Of a stretch of 9,478 nucleotides of DNA, positions 1 through 6,303 are shown piece by piece. The notes below the pieces were generated by a model. That model was not told the DNA's origin. It did no database searches and saw only the letters and a program-made list of their open reading frames with translations. A program made the position numbers and the translations under genes. The stretch comes from an uncultured Bacteroidales bacterium (GTDB lineage: Bacteria; Bacteroidota; Bacteroidia; Bacteroidales; UBA932): NCBI GenBank assembly GCA_946062035.1, contig CAMGTS010000036.1, positions 1 to 9,478 of the forward strand, given 5' to 3'. The stretch's first letter is position 1, and every line of letters starts with the position of its first letter.

Positions 1-196
1 GCACTTCATAGCCTAAGGCGATATATCTATGGTAATTGTCTCTCAGGTCGCACGCTTCCGCTGTACAACCCGGCGTACTATCTTTCGGGTAAAAATACAG
101 CACAAGCTTTTTGCCCGCAAACTCTTTGAGGCTCACTTTGTTGCCATTTTCATCGACACCGGTGAAATCCGGTGCTTTAGTTCCCTTTTCCAACAT
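1..196 (-). CDS. bcp: Thioredoxin-dependent thiol peroxidase (Bcp-type peroxiredoxin), N-terminal part
   Basis: A minus-strand frame starting at the ATG at 196-194 gives 65 residues and runs off the left edge. It begins MLEKGTKAPDF and carries the peroxiredoxin active-site stretch FYPKDSTPGCTAEAC. C44 is the expected peroxidatic cysteine and C49 the resolving cysteine of the Bcp/PrxQ group, the same spacing as E. coli Bcp. Proteins of this family reduce hydrogen peroxide and organic hydroperoxides in the cytoplasm using thioredoxin; they are usually about 150 residues, so over half lies outside the window. It sits downstream of ferritin on the same strand, but a terminator hairpin lies between them, so it probably has its own promoter or depends on readthrough. 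The family call is secure. Confidence 0.93.
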   Translation of the reverse strand, partial: MLEKGTKAPDFTGVDENGNKVSLKEFAGKKLVLYFYPKDSTPGCTAEACDLRDNYHRYIALGYEV

Positions 197-211
197 AATA
201 TGATAAGACTG

Positions 212-247
212 ATAAAAATTTGGTGGTTCCGTTTCAGAAACCACCAA
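212..247 (-). terminator. Intrinsic terminator after ferritin
   Basis: Read on the minus strand, a perfect 9-bp stem (TTGGTGGTT / AACCACCAA, plus-strand 220-228 and 239-247) with a 10-nt loop is followed by ATTTTTAT. This is a normal rho-independent terminator about 43 nt past the ferritin stop. It ends only 16 nt before the bcp start codon, so it could also act as an attenuator in front of bcp. Confidence 0.75.
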
Positions 248-289
248 TTATAGGATTTCTATGCTTCCTTGACGGGAAGCGAATTCGTA

Positions 290-811
290 TTACTCTTTTC
301 CCGCAAGAGGTGACGGTACAGTATAGGTGCGTGCACCAAGCTCTTTGTCAAGCATATAGAGACCGTAGCCGTTGTCTTTGATCATCTTAAGGTTGTCGAT
401 GATTGTCTGTGCATTCTCCTCCTCTTCGGTCTGCTCGTCAATGAACCATTTAAGCATTGAAACCGTAGCGTAATCTTTCTCTTCTTCAGCAAGAGCGTAA
501 AGGTCATTGATTAAAGAAGTAACCTTCTCCTCATGAGCCAATGTACTCTCAAATACATCAAGAGTTGACTTCCATGTTGTAGGAACCTTGTCAATAGCTT
601 TCAAAGTCACAACACCGCCACGGGCTACAATGTAGTTGTAGAATATCTTGGCATGATCCTGCTCCTCTTTGAATTGAGTCTCAAACCATTTGGCCATTCC
701 AGGCTGACCGATCTTATGGCAATATGCAGCCATCGACAAATACAAGTATGCAGACCAAAGTTCTGCGTTAATCTGGCCGTTGATAGCCTTTTCTATTTTT
801 GCGTTAAGCAT
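290..811 (-). CDS. ftnA: Non-heme ferritin (FtnA type)
   Basis: This 173-residue protein aligns without gaps in the key positions to E. coli FtnA. The ferroxidase ligands are E17, E50, H53, E94, Q127 and E130, with Y24 and the extra site-C glutamates E49, E126 and E129 also present. It oxidises Fe(II) with oxygen or peroxide and stores iron in a 24-subunit cytoplasmic shell. Residue 52 is Asp, not the heme-ligand Met of bacterioferritin, so this is the non-heme type. Length is close to the family norm and there is no signal peptide. It follows superoxide dismutase on the same strand with a gap of about 134 bp that contains a good -7 promoter element, and it ends in its own terminator, so it is probably transcribed alone. 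Removing free iron limits Fenton chemistry, which suits its peroxiredoxin and SOD neighbours. Confidence 0.97.
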   Translation of the reverse strand: MLNAKIEKAINGQINAELWSAYLYLSMAAYCHKIGQPGMAKWFETQFKEEQDHAKIFYNYIVARGGVVTLKAIDKVPTTWKSTLDVFESTLAHEEKVTSLINDLYALAEEEKDYATVSMLKWFIDEQTEEEENAQTIIDNLKMIKDNGYGLYMLDKELGARTYTVPSPLAGKE

Positions 812-918
812 AGTAATTAATGTATTAATACTCTGTTATTTGAATTCTCCGCCTTAGTGCAAACCGACAAAATACTATACTTTCATCGGCAATGTTCGCT
901 TACACATATTTCAGCGGA

Positions 919-926
919 CAAAGATA
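919..926 (-). promoter_or_regulatory. Candidate ferritin promoter (-7 element)
   Basis: The minus-strand sequence TATCTTTG is a perfect match to the Bacteroidota -7 consensus TAnnTTTG. It lies just past the SOD stop codon and about 108 nt before the ferritin start, implying a leader near 100 nt. No clear -33 TTTG is visible, which keeps this provisional. Confidence 0.45.
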
Positions 927-945
927 CTCTAAACAGCGGAATTTG

Positions 946-1566
946 TTATCCGTTTAATCTTTTTTCTATGATATTCCAGTCAACCGCTTCAAGGAAATTC
1001 TCAATGTATTTCTTTCTGTCGTTTTGTGTGTCGAGATAATAGGCGTGCTCCCAAACATCGAGCGTAAGCAGCGGTTTCTTGTCTAAAGGTGTGCCTGCAC
1101 CGCTGAATGACTCCATGATAAGTTTTCCGTCTGAGGATTCAGAAAGATATACCCACCCTGAACCGAAAACCTTCAAACCGGCATCGACCAGCTCTTTCTT
1201 GAACGCATCAAAATTACCGAACCGCTCGTCAATCAGCTTAGCGATACGACCTGTAGGTTTATGCTCACCTTTAAGATCAAACTGTTCGAAATAGAAATAA
1301 TGGTTGTAAACCTGAGATGCATTGTTGAAAAGGGCTTTATTGTCGCCGGATGCTTTGATCAGATCCTCAATGGTAACATCAGCAGGAAAATCTTTCTTAA
1401 GTTCGTTAACCTTGCTGATATAAGCCTGTAAGTGTTTACCGTAATGGAAATTGAGTGTCCTTTCGGAAATCAACGGCTCTAAGGCATAGTTGGCGTAGGA
1501 AAGCTCTGAAAGGATAAAGTTACCGCTTTCGTCTTTTTTGTTCAGAAGTTCGTCAAAAGTTTTCAT
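946..1566 (-). CDS. sodB: Superoxide dismutase, Fe-type or cambialistic
   Basis: This 206-residue protein has both Fe/Mn-SOD domains. The four metal ligands are H41 (in FHYGKH), H89 (in YNHYF), D170 and H174 (in DVWEHAYY). Second-shell residues H45, Y49 and Q85 match H30, Y34 and Q69 of E. coli FeSOD. The outer-sphere glutamine comes from the N-terminal domain, and the C-terminal position reads GAGTPL instead of the Mn-type Gln, which points to iron or to the cambialistic enzymes known in Bacteroidales. It converts superoxide to oxygen and hydrogen peroxide in the cytoplasm; no signal peptide is seen. The N-terminus is about 15 residues longer than E. coli SodB. Ferritin and Bcp downstream handle the iron and peroxide side of the same stress. 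Confidence 0.96.
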   Translation of the reverse strand: MKTFDELLNKKDESGNFILSELSYANYALEPLISERTLNFHYGKHLQAYISKVNELKKDFPADVTIEDLIKASGDNKALFNNASQVYNHYFYFEQFDLKGEHKPTGRIAKLIDERFGNFDAFKKELVDAGLKVFGSGWVYLSESSDGKLIMESFSGAGTPLDKKPLLTLDVWEHAYYLDTQNDRKKYIENFLEAVDWNIIEKRLNG

Positions 1567-1625
1567 ACTCTGAATAAATATTTAATTGTTAGCGATTTAC
1601 GGCTATAAGTCAGACTGCGTGATTA

Positions 1626-1657
1626 GTCGTCTGAACATCGCCGGTTCATAAGACGAC
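1626..1657. repeat. Hairpin in the SOD upstream region
   Basis: GTCGTCT at 1626-1632 pairs with AGACGAC at 1651-1657, and GAAC (1633-1636) pairs with GTTC (1644-1647). The result is an 11-bp stem with a 3-nt bulge and a 7-nt loop. It sits 60-90 nt upstream of the SOD start and about 20 nt past the end of the decayed esterase gene. It lacks an adjacent T-tract on the minus strand, so it is not a clear intrinsic terminator for the upstream gene. It may be a leader structure or regulator site. Confidence 0.4.
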
Positions 1658-1677
1658 ATTACAATTTTTTTGCCAAA

Positions 1678-2679
1678 TTAGGCCGCTCCCTGTGATTTCG
1701 GTTTCACTCCGATATTCGCCTTTACATTAAAACGGCGTGTATATCTGTGCATGGAATCGCAGATTGAAACAATTCCCTCATTGATAATGACTTTTCCATG
1801 CTCTGCATCGAACTTCAGAGGAAGTTTAATGATTCCCCTTACACGGCCATTATGGTCGCATATCTGAAGCCCCGCCTTTGTGAGAACCCATAGCCATCCG
1901 TCTCCATCAAATGCCATAGAATTGATTTTCAAGGCTGAATTGTCGTAGGTATGGAGCCAATAGTAACGCTGACCATATTTTCTTATGCCATTATCAATTA
2001 CCTATTGATCAATAAAAGTGCTGCCCGGAACAGTAACAGCTACAAGCGAACCACCCGGATATATTGCTTCAACCACCTTGCTATCAGGTATTTCAGCTAC
2101 AGTTTTTTCAGCGATCCAATCTTCTCCCTCAATCAGCAGTTCTTTGAGAAGTCCGTTGCCGGTAGGGTTGGCCTTGATTTTCGCAGGATGGTCTCTCCAC
2201 ATCCATACCATCACATCGGGAAATATCTCGCTTGTGCGCACAACGCTGTGACCTCCCGGTGCCCAGTCGAATTTGCAGTCGTATCCGGCGAACTCTAAAG
2301 CGGACGCAAGCCTCCTGTTCGCTTCATACCAACTGCCGAAAATAGGATTCCATGTATCAGTAAAGCCATCCTGAAGAAATATTCTCAGACCTTGAGGTTC
2401 ATGTTTGCGTACAATTGCCTGTAAATCATTTCCTCCACGCATAGGGACGAATGTTCCGCAACCGGAAAACAGCGAAAGAACCCTGATGCTGTTTTTGCTC
2501 TCCTTAATCGGCTCAGGATAGTAGAACGCAAGTTGCTCTTCTCGGAGAAAATCGGAAAAACCGCCTGACTTATATCTTTTTGCAGAGTTATTTTTTGAAT
2601 TCTTTTTTATCATACCAATTCCCTCCAAGTCGGAACAAAGGTAGAGATTTTTCCATATAAGCCGTGGCATAAACTTCAA
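1678..2679 (-). pseudogene. Decayed esterase / SMP-30-like fusion gene
   Basis: Two minus-strand open stretches (2002-2679 and the part below 2002) lie in one reading frame, separated only by a TAG at 2004-2002 (codon 226 of 334). The first part resembles the C-terminal half of the esterase-D-like alpha/beta hydrolases of Bacteroidota: a FVPMRGG stretch, the LQDG strand with a likely acid residue at D104, a GGH with catalytic-type H144, and WMWRDHP. Past the stop the frame goes on at once with YGQRYYWLHTYDN and then GLQICDHNGRVRGII, typical of the SMP-30/gluconolactonase-like tail found fused to these esterases, and ends with a family-like KPKSQGAA. No nucleophile-elbow GxSxG or earlier esterase core is found before codon 40, so the N-terminal portion is missing. 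TAG is one substitution from TGG or TAT/TAC. TAG also ends the rubredoxin and lipoprotein genes here, so recoding is unlikely. Domain naming is from memory of the families. Confidence 0.78.
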
Positions 2680-2777
2680 TTGTTGAAAATGATGTTGATT
2701 CGCAGAATTTATAATGAAACGGATACAATTTATATTACGTTAGTAACCAGAAAATGACAATGCGCCTCCGGCATTAG

Positions 2778-2785
2778 TATATTTG
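2778..2785 (+). promoter_or_regulatory. Candidate cstA promoter (-7 element)
   Basis: TATATTTG is a perfect TAnnTTTG match, ending 19 nt before the transporter start codon, so the leader would be very short (about 10-15 nt). No convincing -33 element is seen. Confidence 0.5.
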
Positions 2786-2804
2786 CCCAATATTTTATCA
2801 ACCT

Positions 2805-4256
2805 ATGATTACACTTCTGATAAGCATAATAGCTCTTATACTGGGCTACTTTCTGTATGGTAAATTTGTCGAACGTGTATTCGGACCGGATGGCCGTGCT
2901 ACACCAGCGCATACAAAGGCCGACGGTATTGATTTCATAGTGCTTCCCAGTTGGAAGATATTTATGATACAGTTCCTCAACATTGCAGGTACAGGCCCGA
3001 TATTCGGTGCGATATTAGGAGCGAAGTTCGGACCTTCATGCTATCTGTGGATAGTTCTCGGCTGTATTTTCGGCGGTGCCGTGCAAGATTATTTTTCAGG
3101 CATGCTATCAATGCGCAATGGCGGCGCGGGGTTGCCTGACCTTGTCGGCAAGTATGTGCATCCGTACGCCAAAACTTTTTCCATATGGTTCTCAGTACTT
3201 ATGATGTTGTTGGTCGGCGCTGTGTTTGTATATAGTCCTGCACTGATACTCAATGACATCCTCTCTTTGGGAAGCATATTTACATGGATACTGATAATTC
3301 TGGCGTACTACATAATCGCCACCCTTGTACCTATAGATAAAATCATCGGTAAAATTTATCCGCTGTTCGCTGTGGCTCTGCTCTTTATGGCTGTCTCGCT
3401 GCTGATATGCCTATTTGCGAAATGGCCTTCAGGCCTTCCTGAAATATGGGACGGACTCGGCAACAGAAATCCCGCTGCGGGGTCGATATTTCCTTGCCTG
3501 TTCATCACAATCGCCTGCGGTGCCGTAAGCGGATTCCATGCTACGCAATCACCGATTATGGCGCGTTGTATGGATAAAGAGCGTTTAGGACGACCTGTTT
3601 TTTACGGGGCGATGATAACGGAAGGGATCGTCGCGCTGACATGGGCGGCGGTCTCTTCATATTTCTTCTTCGGTGGAGGCAACGCTGAGATGGGAGCCGA
3701 AGGGGTTTCTGCCGCACCTCAGGTTGTTACTGTAGTCAGCAAAAATTGGTTGGGAGTTGTCGGAGGCATATTGGCGATCTTAGGCGTTGTAGCCGCTCCT
3801 ATAACGAGCGGAGACACCGCTTTGAGAGGAGCGAGACTGATACTTGCGGATGCTCTGCATATTGACCAGGGACCAATGAAAAAACGCCTTATGATTACCG
3901 TTCCGATGATGATTGTAACCGGAGCCATGCTTTGGTATAATATCGCTGACTCATCAGGCTTCGATAAGATATGGAGATATTTCGGCTGGGCGAACCAGAC
4001 TCTTGCCGTAATTGCTTTGTGGGCGATAACAGGTTATCTGTCAAAAGAGAAGAAAGGTCTGTATTATCTGATAGGGCTGCTCCCCGCAGTCTTCATGACA
4101 TCGGTGACCATGACCTATATCCTTACGGCAAAAATAGGTTTCAACATTCCTGAAGTCATGAACCCTTACCTCGGAACGGGTATTTTCATCTTAAGCATAC
4201 TTTGTTTCTATGCTCTCAGGTGCAGACGCCTGAAGAAGAGTTCCGGTATGCTATAA
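2805..4256 (+). CDS. cstA: CstA-family carbon starvation / pyruvate transporter, short form
   Basis: This is a 483-residue, very hydrophobic inner-membrane protein with about a dozen predicted helices. CstA-family landmarks are GTGPIFGAILGA (62-73), a GGAVQDYFSGMLSMRNGG stretch (90-107), SGFHATQSPIMAR (242-254), APITSGDTALRGAR (331-344) and YFGWANQ (392-398). Characterised members (E. coli CstA, BtsT) take up pyruvate, or peptides in older work, when preferred carbon is scarce. E. coli CstA is about 700 residues; this belongs to the shorter ~480-residue branch common in anaerobes and is not a truncation, since the core motifs and a basic C-terminal tail are intact. It stands alone, divergent from the decayed esterase and convergent with the DUF296 gene; no clear terminator was seen behind it. 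The substrate is inferred. Confidence 0.93.
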   Translation: MITLLISIIALILGYFLYGKFVERVFGPDGRATPAHTKADGIDFIVLPSWKIFMIQFLNIAGTGPIFGAILGAKFGPSCYLWIVLGCIFGGAVQDYFSGMLSMRNGGAGLPDLVGKYVHPYAKTFSIWFSVLMMLLVGAVFVYSPALILNDILSLGSIFTWILIILAYYIIATLVPIDKIIGKIYPLFAVALLFMAVSLLICLFAKWPSGLPEIWDGLGNRNPAAGSIFPCLFITIACGAVSGFHATQSPIMARCMDKERLGRPVFYGAMITEGIVALTWAAVSSYFFFGGGNAEMGAEGVSAAPQVVTVVSKNWLGVVGGILAILGVVAAPITSGDTALRGARLILADALHIDQGPMKKRLMITVPMMIVTGAMLWYNIADSSGFDKIWRYFGWANQTLAVIALWAITGYLSKEKKGLYYLIGLLPAVFMTSVTMTYILTAKIGFNIPEVMNPYLGTGIFILSILCFYALRCRRLKKSSGML

Positions 4257-4371
4257 GAGCACAAAAAATCCACGCTTTGCTAAGACGGATATGACTTAAA
4301 ACAGATATCTTGTCCAAGGGAACCGACAATAAACAGTATTCTCCTCATGGCTTGTTGCTCAAATGATTATA

Positions 4372-4800
4372 CTATTGTCGAAAATCATATATGTTAAGCC
4401 CGAGATCGGGAGAAAAATTACGGCGCAAGCGCCCGCCGAAATCTTCTATGACGAATTCACTCGCTCCGTTGAGCACCGCCGACAGCAGATGCCCTGCAAC
4501 GGCTGAGTAATCACTCCTGCCGGCCGTCACGTGAATGTGGAGATAAACTTTATCATCCAGCGATGATATATTGCCGATGAGGTTTGCGATTTCCATCTGC
4601 TCTTTGAAGCACTTGTCCTCGTATGCCTTTGTATCAGGGTTGAAAAAACGGAGAGTCATCTCGCTGACCGCCCCTATGCCGCTGATTGCACCTGAGAGGA
4701 TTCTCGTCTCATTGCAAAAAGAGGACAATGCGCCGATTATTTCAGTGTGATTGTCGATGCTGACAATATATCTGCTGCCGATTCTCTTGTATGAATACAT
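4372..4800 (-). CDS. PPC/DUF296 domain protein
   Basis: This is a 142-residue single-domain protein of the PPC (plants and prokaryotes conserved, DUF296) family. The start was put at the ATG at 4800-4798, because the domain begins straight after it (MYSYKRIGSRYIV) and the 25 codons upstream from an ATG at 4875 look unrelated. Family landmarks are the GAISGIGAV strand, the HIHVTAGRSDYSAVAGHL segment whose three histidines match the conserved metal-binding histidines of PPC trimers, and the C-terminal EFVIEDFGG...GLNIYDF. Bacterial members are small cytoplasmic trimers, often annotated as DNA-binding, but most have no proven role; no AT-hook is present here. It is divergent from rubredoxin and convergent with cstA, so context adds little. 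Confidence 0.87.
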   Translation of the reverse strand: MYSYKRIGSRYIVSIDNHTEIIGALSSFCNETRILSGAISGIGAVSEMTLRFFNPDTKAYEDKCFKEQMEIANLIGNISSLDDKVYLHIHVTAGRSDYSAVAGHLLSAVLNGASEFVIEDFGGRLRRNFSPDLGLNIYDFRQ

Positions 4801-5057
4801 AACCACAATGTTTATTGTATATGCGAGCGGGGTTGTCCGGATGCCCGACTGATTCAGGTATGTAACATGAATCATACCAAAAACGAGCAGATCGGATTCA
4901 TGCCGCCTCTCTTAGCTAAACACAGGCTGCCGATTTAAGGTAGAGTATGCACAGCACTGTATAGTTGATTGTCGTAATTGCGGTACGATTGTTGCAACGG
5001 GAAGTAGTGAAATAACGCCAATGAACAAACAACTCAACGTTAAAAAACAATATGATT

Positions 5058-5219
5058 ATGAAAAAGTATGTTTGCGATGTATGCGGGTACATATATGACC
5101 CGGCAGCAGGTGATCCTGACAACGGAATCGCCCCAGGTACAGCTTTCGAAGACCTTCCGGCCGACTGGCGTTGTCCTCTATGCGGAGTAGGGAAGGATGA
5201 GTTCTCTCCGGCGGAGTAG
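5058..5219 (+). CDS. Rubredoxin
   Basis: A 53-residue protein beginning [15 protein letters not shown], with the four iron-ligand cysteines at 6, 9, 39 and 42 in two CxxC knuckles (CDVC and CPLC) and the conserved GDPDNGI, FEDLP and DWRCP segments. It is a full-length one-iron electron carrier of the cytoplasm. An in-frame ATG two codons earlier (5052) is also possible; 5058 gives the usual rubredoxin N-terminus. In strict anaerobes rubredoxin feeds electrons to rubrerythrin, superoxide reductase or oxygen-reducing flavoproteins, so it fits functionally with the SOD-ferritin-Bcp block at the left, though it is a separate transcription unit. It is followed 30 nt later by a strong terminator. 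Confidence 0.97.
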   Translation: MKKYVCDVCGYIYDPAAGDPDNGIAPGTAFEDLPADWRCPLCGVGKDEFSPAE

Positions 5220-5249
5220 TATCCGGTAATCCGTCAGGATGCTAATTGC

Positions 5250-5291
5250 AGGTGGCCGAAAAGTCCGCAAGGAGTGATCGGCCACCTTTTT
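5250..5291 (+). terminator. Intrinsic terminator after rubredoxin
   Basis: A perfect 10-bp stem, AGGTGGCCGA (5250-5259) and TCGGCCACCT (5278-5287), with an 18-nt loop is followed by TTTTTC. It begins 30 nt after the rubredoxin stop. The radical-SAM remnant on the other strand loses its family resemblance about 27 bp beyond this hairpin. Confidence 0.88.
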
Positions 5292-5317
5292 CGTTTCAGG
5301 CCGGCTCTCAGTCGGCC

Positions 5318-5616
5318 CGGAGCACCACGTTTTTTGTACTCAGCGGCAATCTCGGCAGCTCTCGGCAAAGTGTCTACCGTTACTGTAATGCAGACAATAT
5401 CAACCTGTTCGTTGTATTGTATTGTATTGTATTGTATTGTATTGTGTCACCTACATTCTCGTTGACGATCTCAATCCTATCATAGCCATCTGCTCCGCCA
5501 CTCTTACGGATCGTCCGTGCGACAGTCAGCAGGCCAAGCGACGACGCCATACGGGTCTTCACTTCCGTATCTATCGGCCGCATTTGCATAAGCGGTTGTA
5601 TGAGCGATACTTTCAT
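5318..5616 (-). pseudogene. N-terminal remnant of a B12-binding radical-SAM gene
   Basis: From the ATG at 5616-5614 the minus strand encodes MKVSLIQPLMQMRPIDTEVK, then SLGLLTVARTI and IEIVNENVGD. This resembles the N-terminal cobalamin-binding Rossmann domain of B12-dependent radical-SAM proteins. After codon 57 the frame enters a pentanucleotide repeat and terminates at 5380. In another frame the domain resumes at 5413 with NEQVDIVCITVTVDTLPRA and AAEYKKRGAP, which continues the same fold. Similarity then ends at about 5318; the expected GGIH and the radical-SAM CxxxCxxC half are absent, and the rubredoxin terminator follows. So the gene is both frameshifted by the repeat and truncated to roughly 100 codons. 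The family call rests on remembered family sequences and is fairly but not fully sure. Confidence 0.65.
5412..5445. repeat. Pentanucleotide microsatellite (TTGTA)6 plus partial unit
   Basis: Six perfect tandem TTGTA units (5412-5441) plus TTGT. It lies inside the radical-SAM remnant, where on the coding strand it is a TACAA/ACAAT repeat encoding Thr-Ile-Gln-Tyr-Asn. The period is not a multiple of three, so each unit gained or lost shifts the reading frame. Confidence 0.97.
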
Positions 5617-5672
5617 AAGAAAATCAAAGGTAACGAAAGTCTGTTTTCCATAGATATTATTCAGTTTTTTCG

Positions 5673-5684
5673 CCCCGTTCGGGG
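5673..5684. promoter_or_regulatory. Putative hip operator O1
   Basis: CCCCGTTCGGGG, an inverted repeat of CCCCG around TT. It overlaps the region where the -33 element of the hip promoter would lie. It is one of three related palindromes upstream of hipB. Confidence 0.65.
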
Positions 5685-5703
5685 TGTATTTATGAATTAT
5701 TTG

Positions 5704-5711
5704 TATATTTG
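5704..5711 (+). promoter_or_regulatory. Candidate hipBST promoter (-7 element)
   Basis: TATATTTG is a perfect TAnnTTTG match, about 72 nt before the hipB start. Operator O2 begins 2 bp downstream, over the expected transcription start, and O1 ends 20 bp upstream. This arrangement suggests autorepression. Confidence 0.6.
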
Positions 5712-5712
5712 C

Positions 5713-5724
5713 TCCCGAACGGGA
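5713..5724. promoter_or_regulatory. Putative hip operator O2
   Basis: TCCCGAACGGGA, the same palindrome as O1 and O3 read from the other strand. Its centre is 40 bp from the O1 centre and it covers the expected transcription start of the hip promoter. Confidence 0.65.
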
Positions 5725-5753
5725 TGAATTTATTGTCAGCAAGAAACAAATCA

Positions 5754-5765
5754 CCCCGTTCGGGA
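5754..5765. promoter_or_regulatory. Putative hip operator O3
   Basis: CCCCGTTCGGGA, centred 41 bp from O2 and lying in the leader 18 bp before the hipB start codon. With O1 and O2 it gives three half-site pairs at close to four helical turns each, so all would face the same side of the DNA. Confidence 0.65.
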
Positions 5766-5782
5766 TTAAATTGCCTTATATT

Positions 5783-5989
5783 ATGGAAGTTGGAAATTAT
5801 ATCCGCCAAAAGAGAAAACAGTATCATCTTTCACAGAGTGAACTTTCCGAAAGGTCAGGTGTGGGTTTGCGATTCGTTCGAGAATTAGAAAAGGGGAAAC
5901 CAACCGTTCAGATGGATAAAGTCAATCAAGTACTTGAACTCTTTGGTGAAAGACTATACCCTGTAAAAATCAAAGATATAGTGGAATGA
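5783..5989 (+). CDS. hipB: HipB-like XRE-family antitoxin/repressor
   Basis: A 68-residue protein that is almost entirely one helix-turn-helix domain of the XRE/Cro type: IRQKRKQYHLSQSELSERSG (helices 1-2) followed by VGLRFVRELEKGKPTVQMDK (recognition helix and the typical E-x-G-K-x-x-x turn). The ATG at 5783 was chosen; a TTG four codons earlier is the only in-frame alternative. HipB proteins dimerise, bind palindromic operators in their own promoter and hold the kinase inactive. Three matching palindromes lie just upstream. Its TGA overlaps the ATG of the next gene (ATGA), so translation is probably coupled. The C-terminus is short, ending about 20 residues after the HTH. Confidence 0.92.
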   Translation: MEVGNYIRQKRKQYHLSQSELSERSGVGLRFVRELEKGKPTVQMDKVNQVLELFGERLYPVKIKDIVE

Positions 5990-6303
5990 AGCGAGCTTCA
6001 ATATATATCAATAACATCTTTTGCGGTGTTCTTACTGAAGATCATGAGGGATACAGATTCAGCTATGATGCAGGCTATATGCAGCGCAAGGATGCTGTGC
6101 CACTGAGCCCCACAATGCCTTTGCAGAACGAAGAGTATCACAAGGAGTTTATGTTTCCTGTTTTTGACGGATTGATTCCAGAAGGGTGGATGCTTGACAT
6201 AGTAGACAAAAACTGGAAAATCAATCCACGTGACAGGATGAGTCTTTTATTGGCTTGTTGCAAGGATTGTATCGGTAATATTAGCGTAAAGGAATATGAG
6301 TAA
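5986..6303 (+). CDS. hipS: HipS-like protein (stand-alone HipA N-terminal domain)
   Basis: A 105-residue protein matching the HipA N-terminal subdomain (Couple_hipA type): a small beta domain with FSYDAGYMQRKDAVPLS (about 25-41), followed by the conserved FPVFDGLIPEGWMLD (about 57-71). In E. coli K-12 HipA this domain is the first part of the kinase; here, as in the tripartite HipBST systems, it is a separate gene before the kinase. In the studied HipBST system HipS is the antitoxin that neutralises HipT, while HipB augments it. It overlaps hipB by 4 nt and the kinase gene by 8 nt, so the three form one tightly coupled operon. The antitoxin role is inferred from that precedent. Confidence 0.88.
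   Translation: MKRASIYINNIFCGVLTEDHEGYRFSYDAGYMQRKDAVPLSPTMPLQNEEYHKEFMFPVFDGLIPEGWMLDIVDKNWKINPRDRMSLLLACCKDCIGNISVKEYE

Noticed and set aside
2002..2004. Amber codon as recoding or programmed readthrough
   Set aside because: TAG is used as the true stop of rubredoxin and of the lipoprotein in this window, and the gene has also lost its N-terminus, so decay is the simpler reading.
4324..4380. CGACAATA / TATTGTCG inverted repeat around the end of the DUF296 gene
   Set aside because: The arms are 41 nt apart and one lies in coding sequence; no terminator features.
4801..4875. 25-codon N-terminal extension of the DUF296 protein
   Set aside because: An in-frame ATG at 4800 begins directly at the conserved domain and the extension looks non-coding.
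4949..4984. Near-match -7 elements (TATAGTTG, TACGATTG) upstream of rubredoxin
   Set aside because: Each has a mismatch in the TTTG part and no well-spaced -33 element; too weak to call a promoter.
5412..5445. CRISPR-like repeat
   Set aside because: The 5-bp units are directly tandem without spacers; it is a microsatellite.
5380..5754. 124-residue minus-strand open frame upstream of hipB
   Set aside because: Only the part from 5616 down has family resemblance. The first 46 codons cover the hip promoter and operators, and the tail is the frameshifted repeat, so it is described as a remnant instead.
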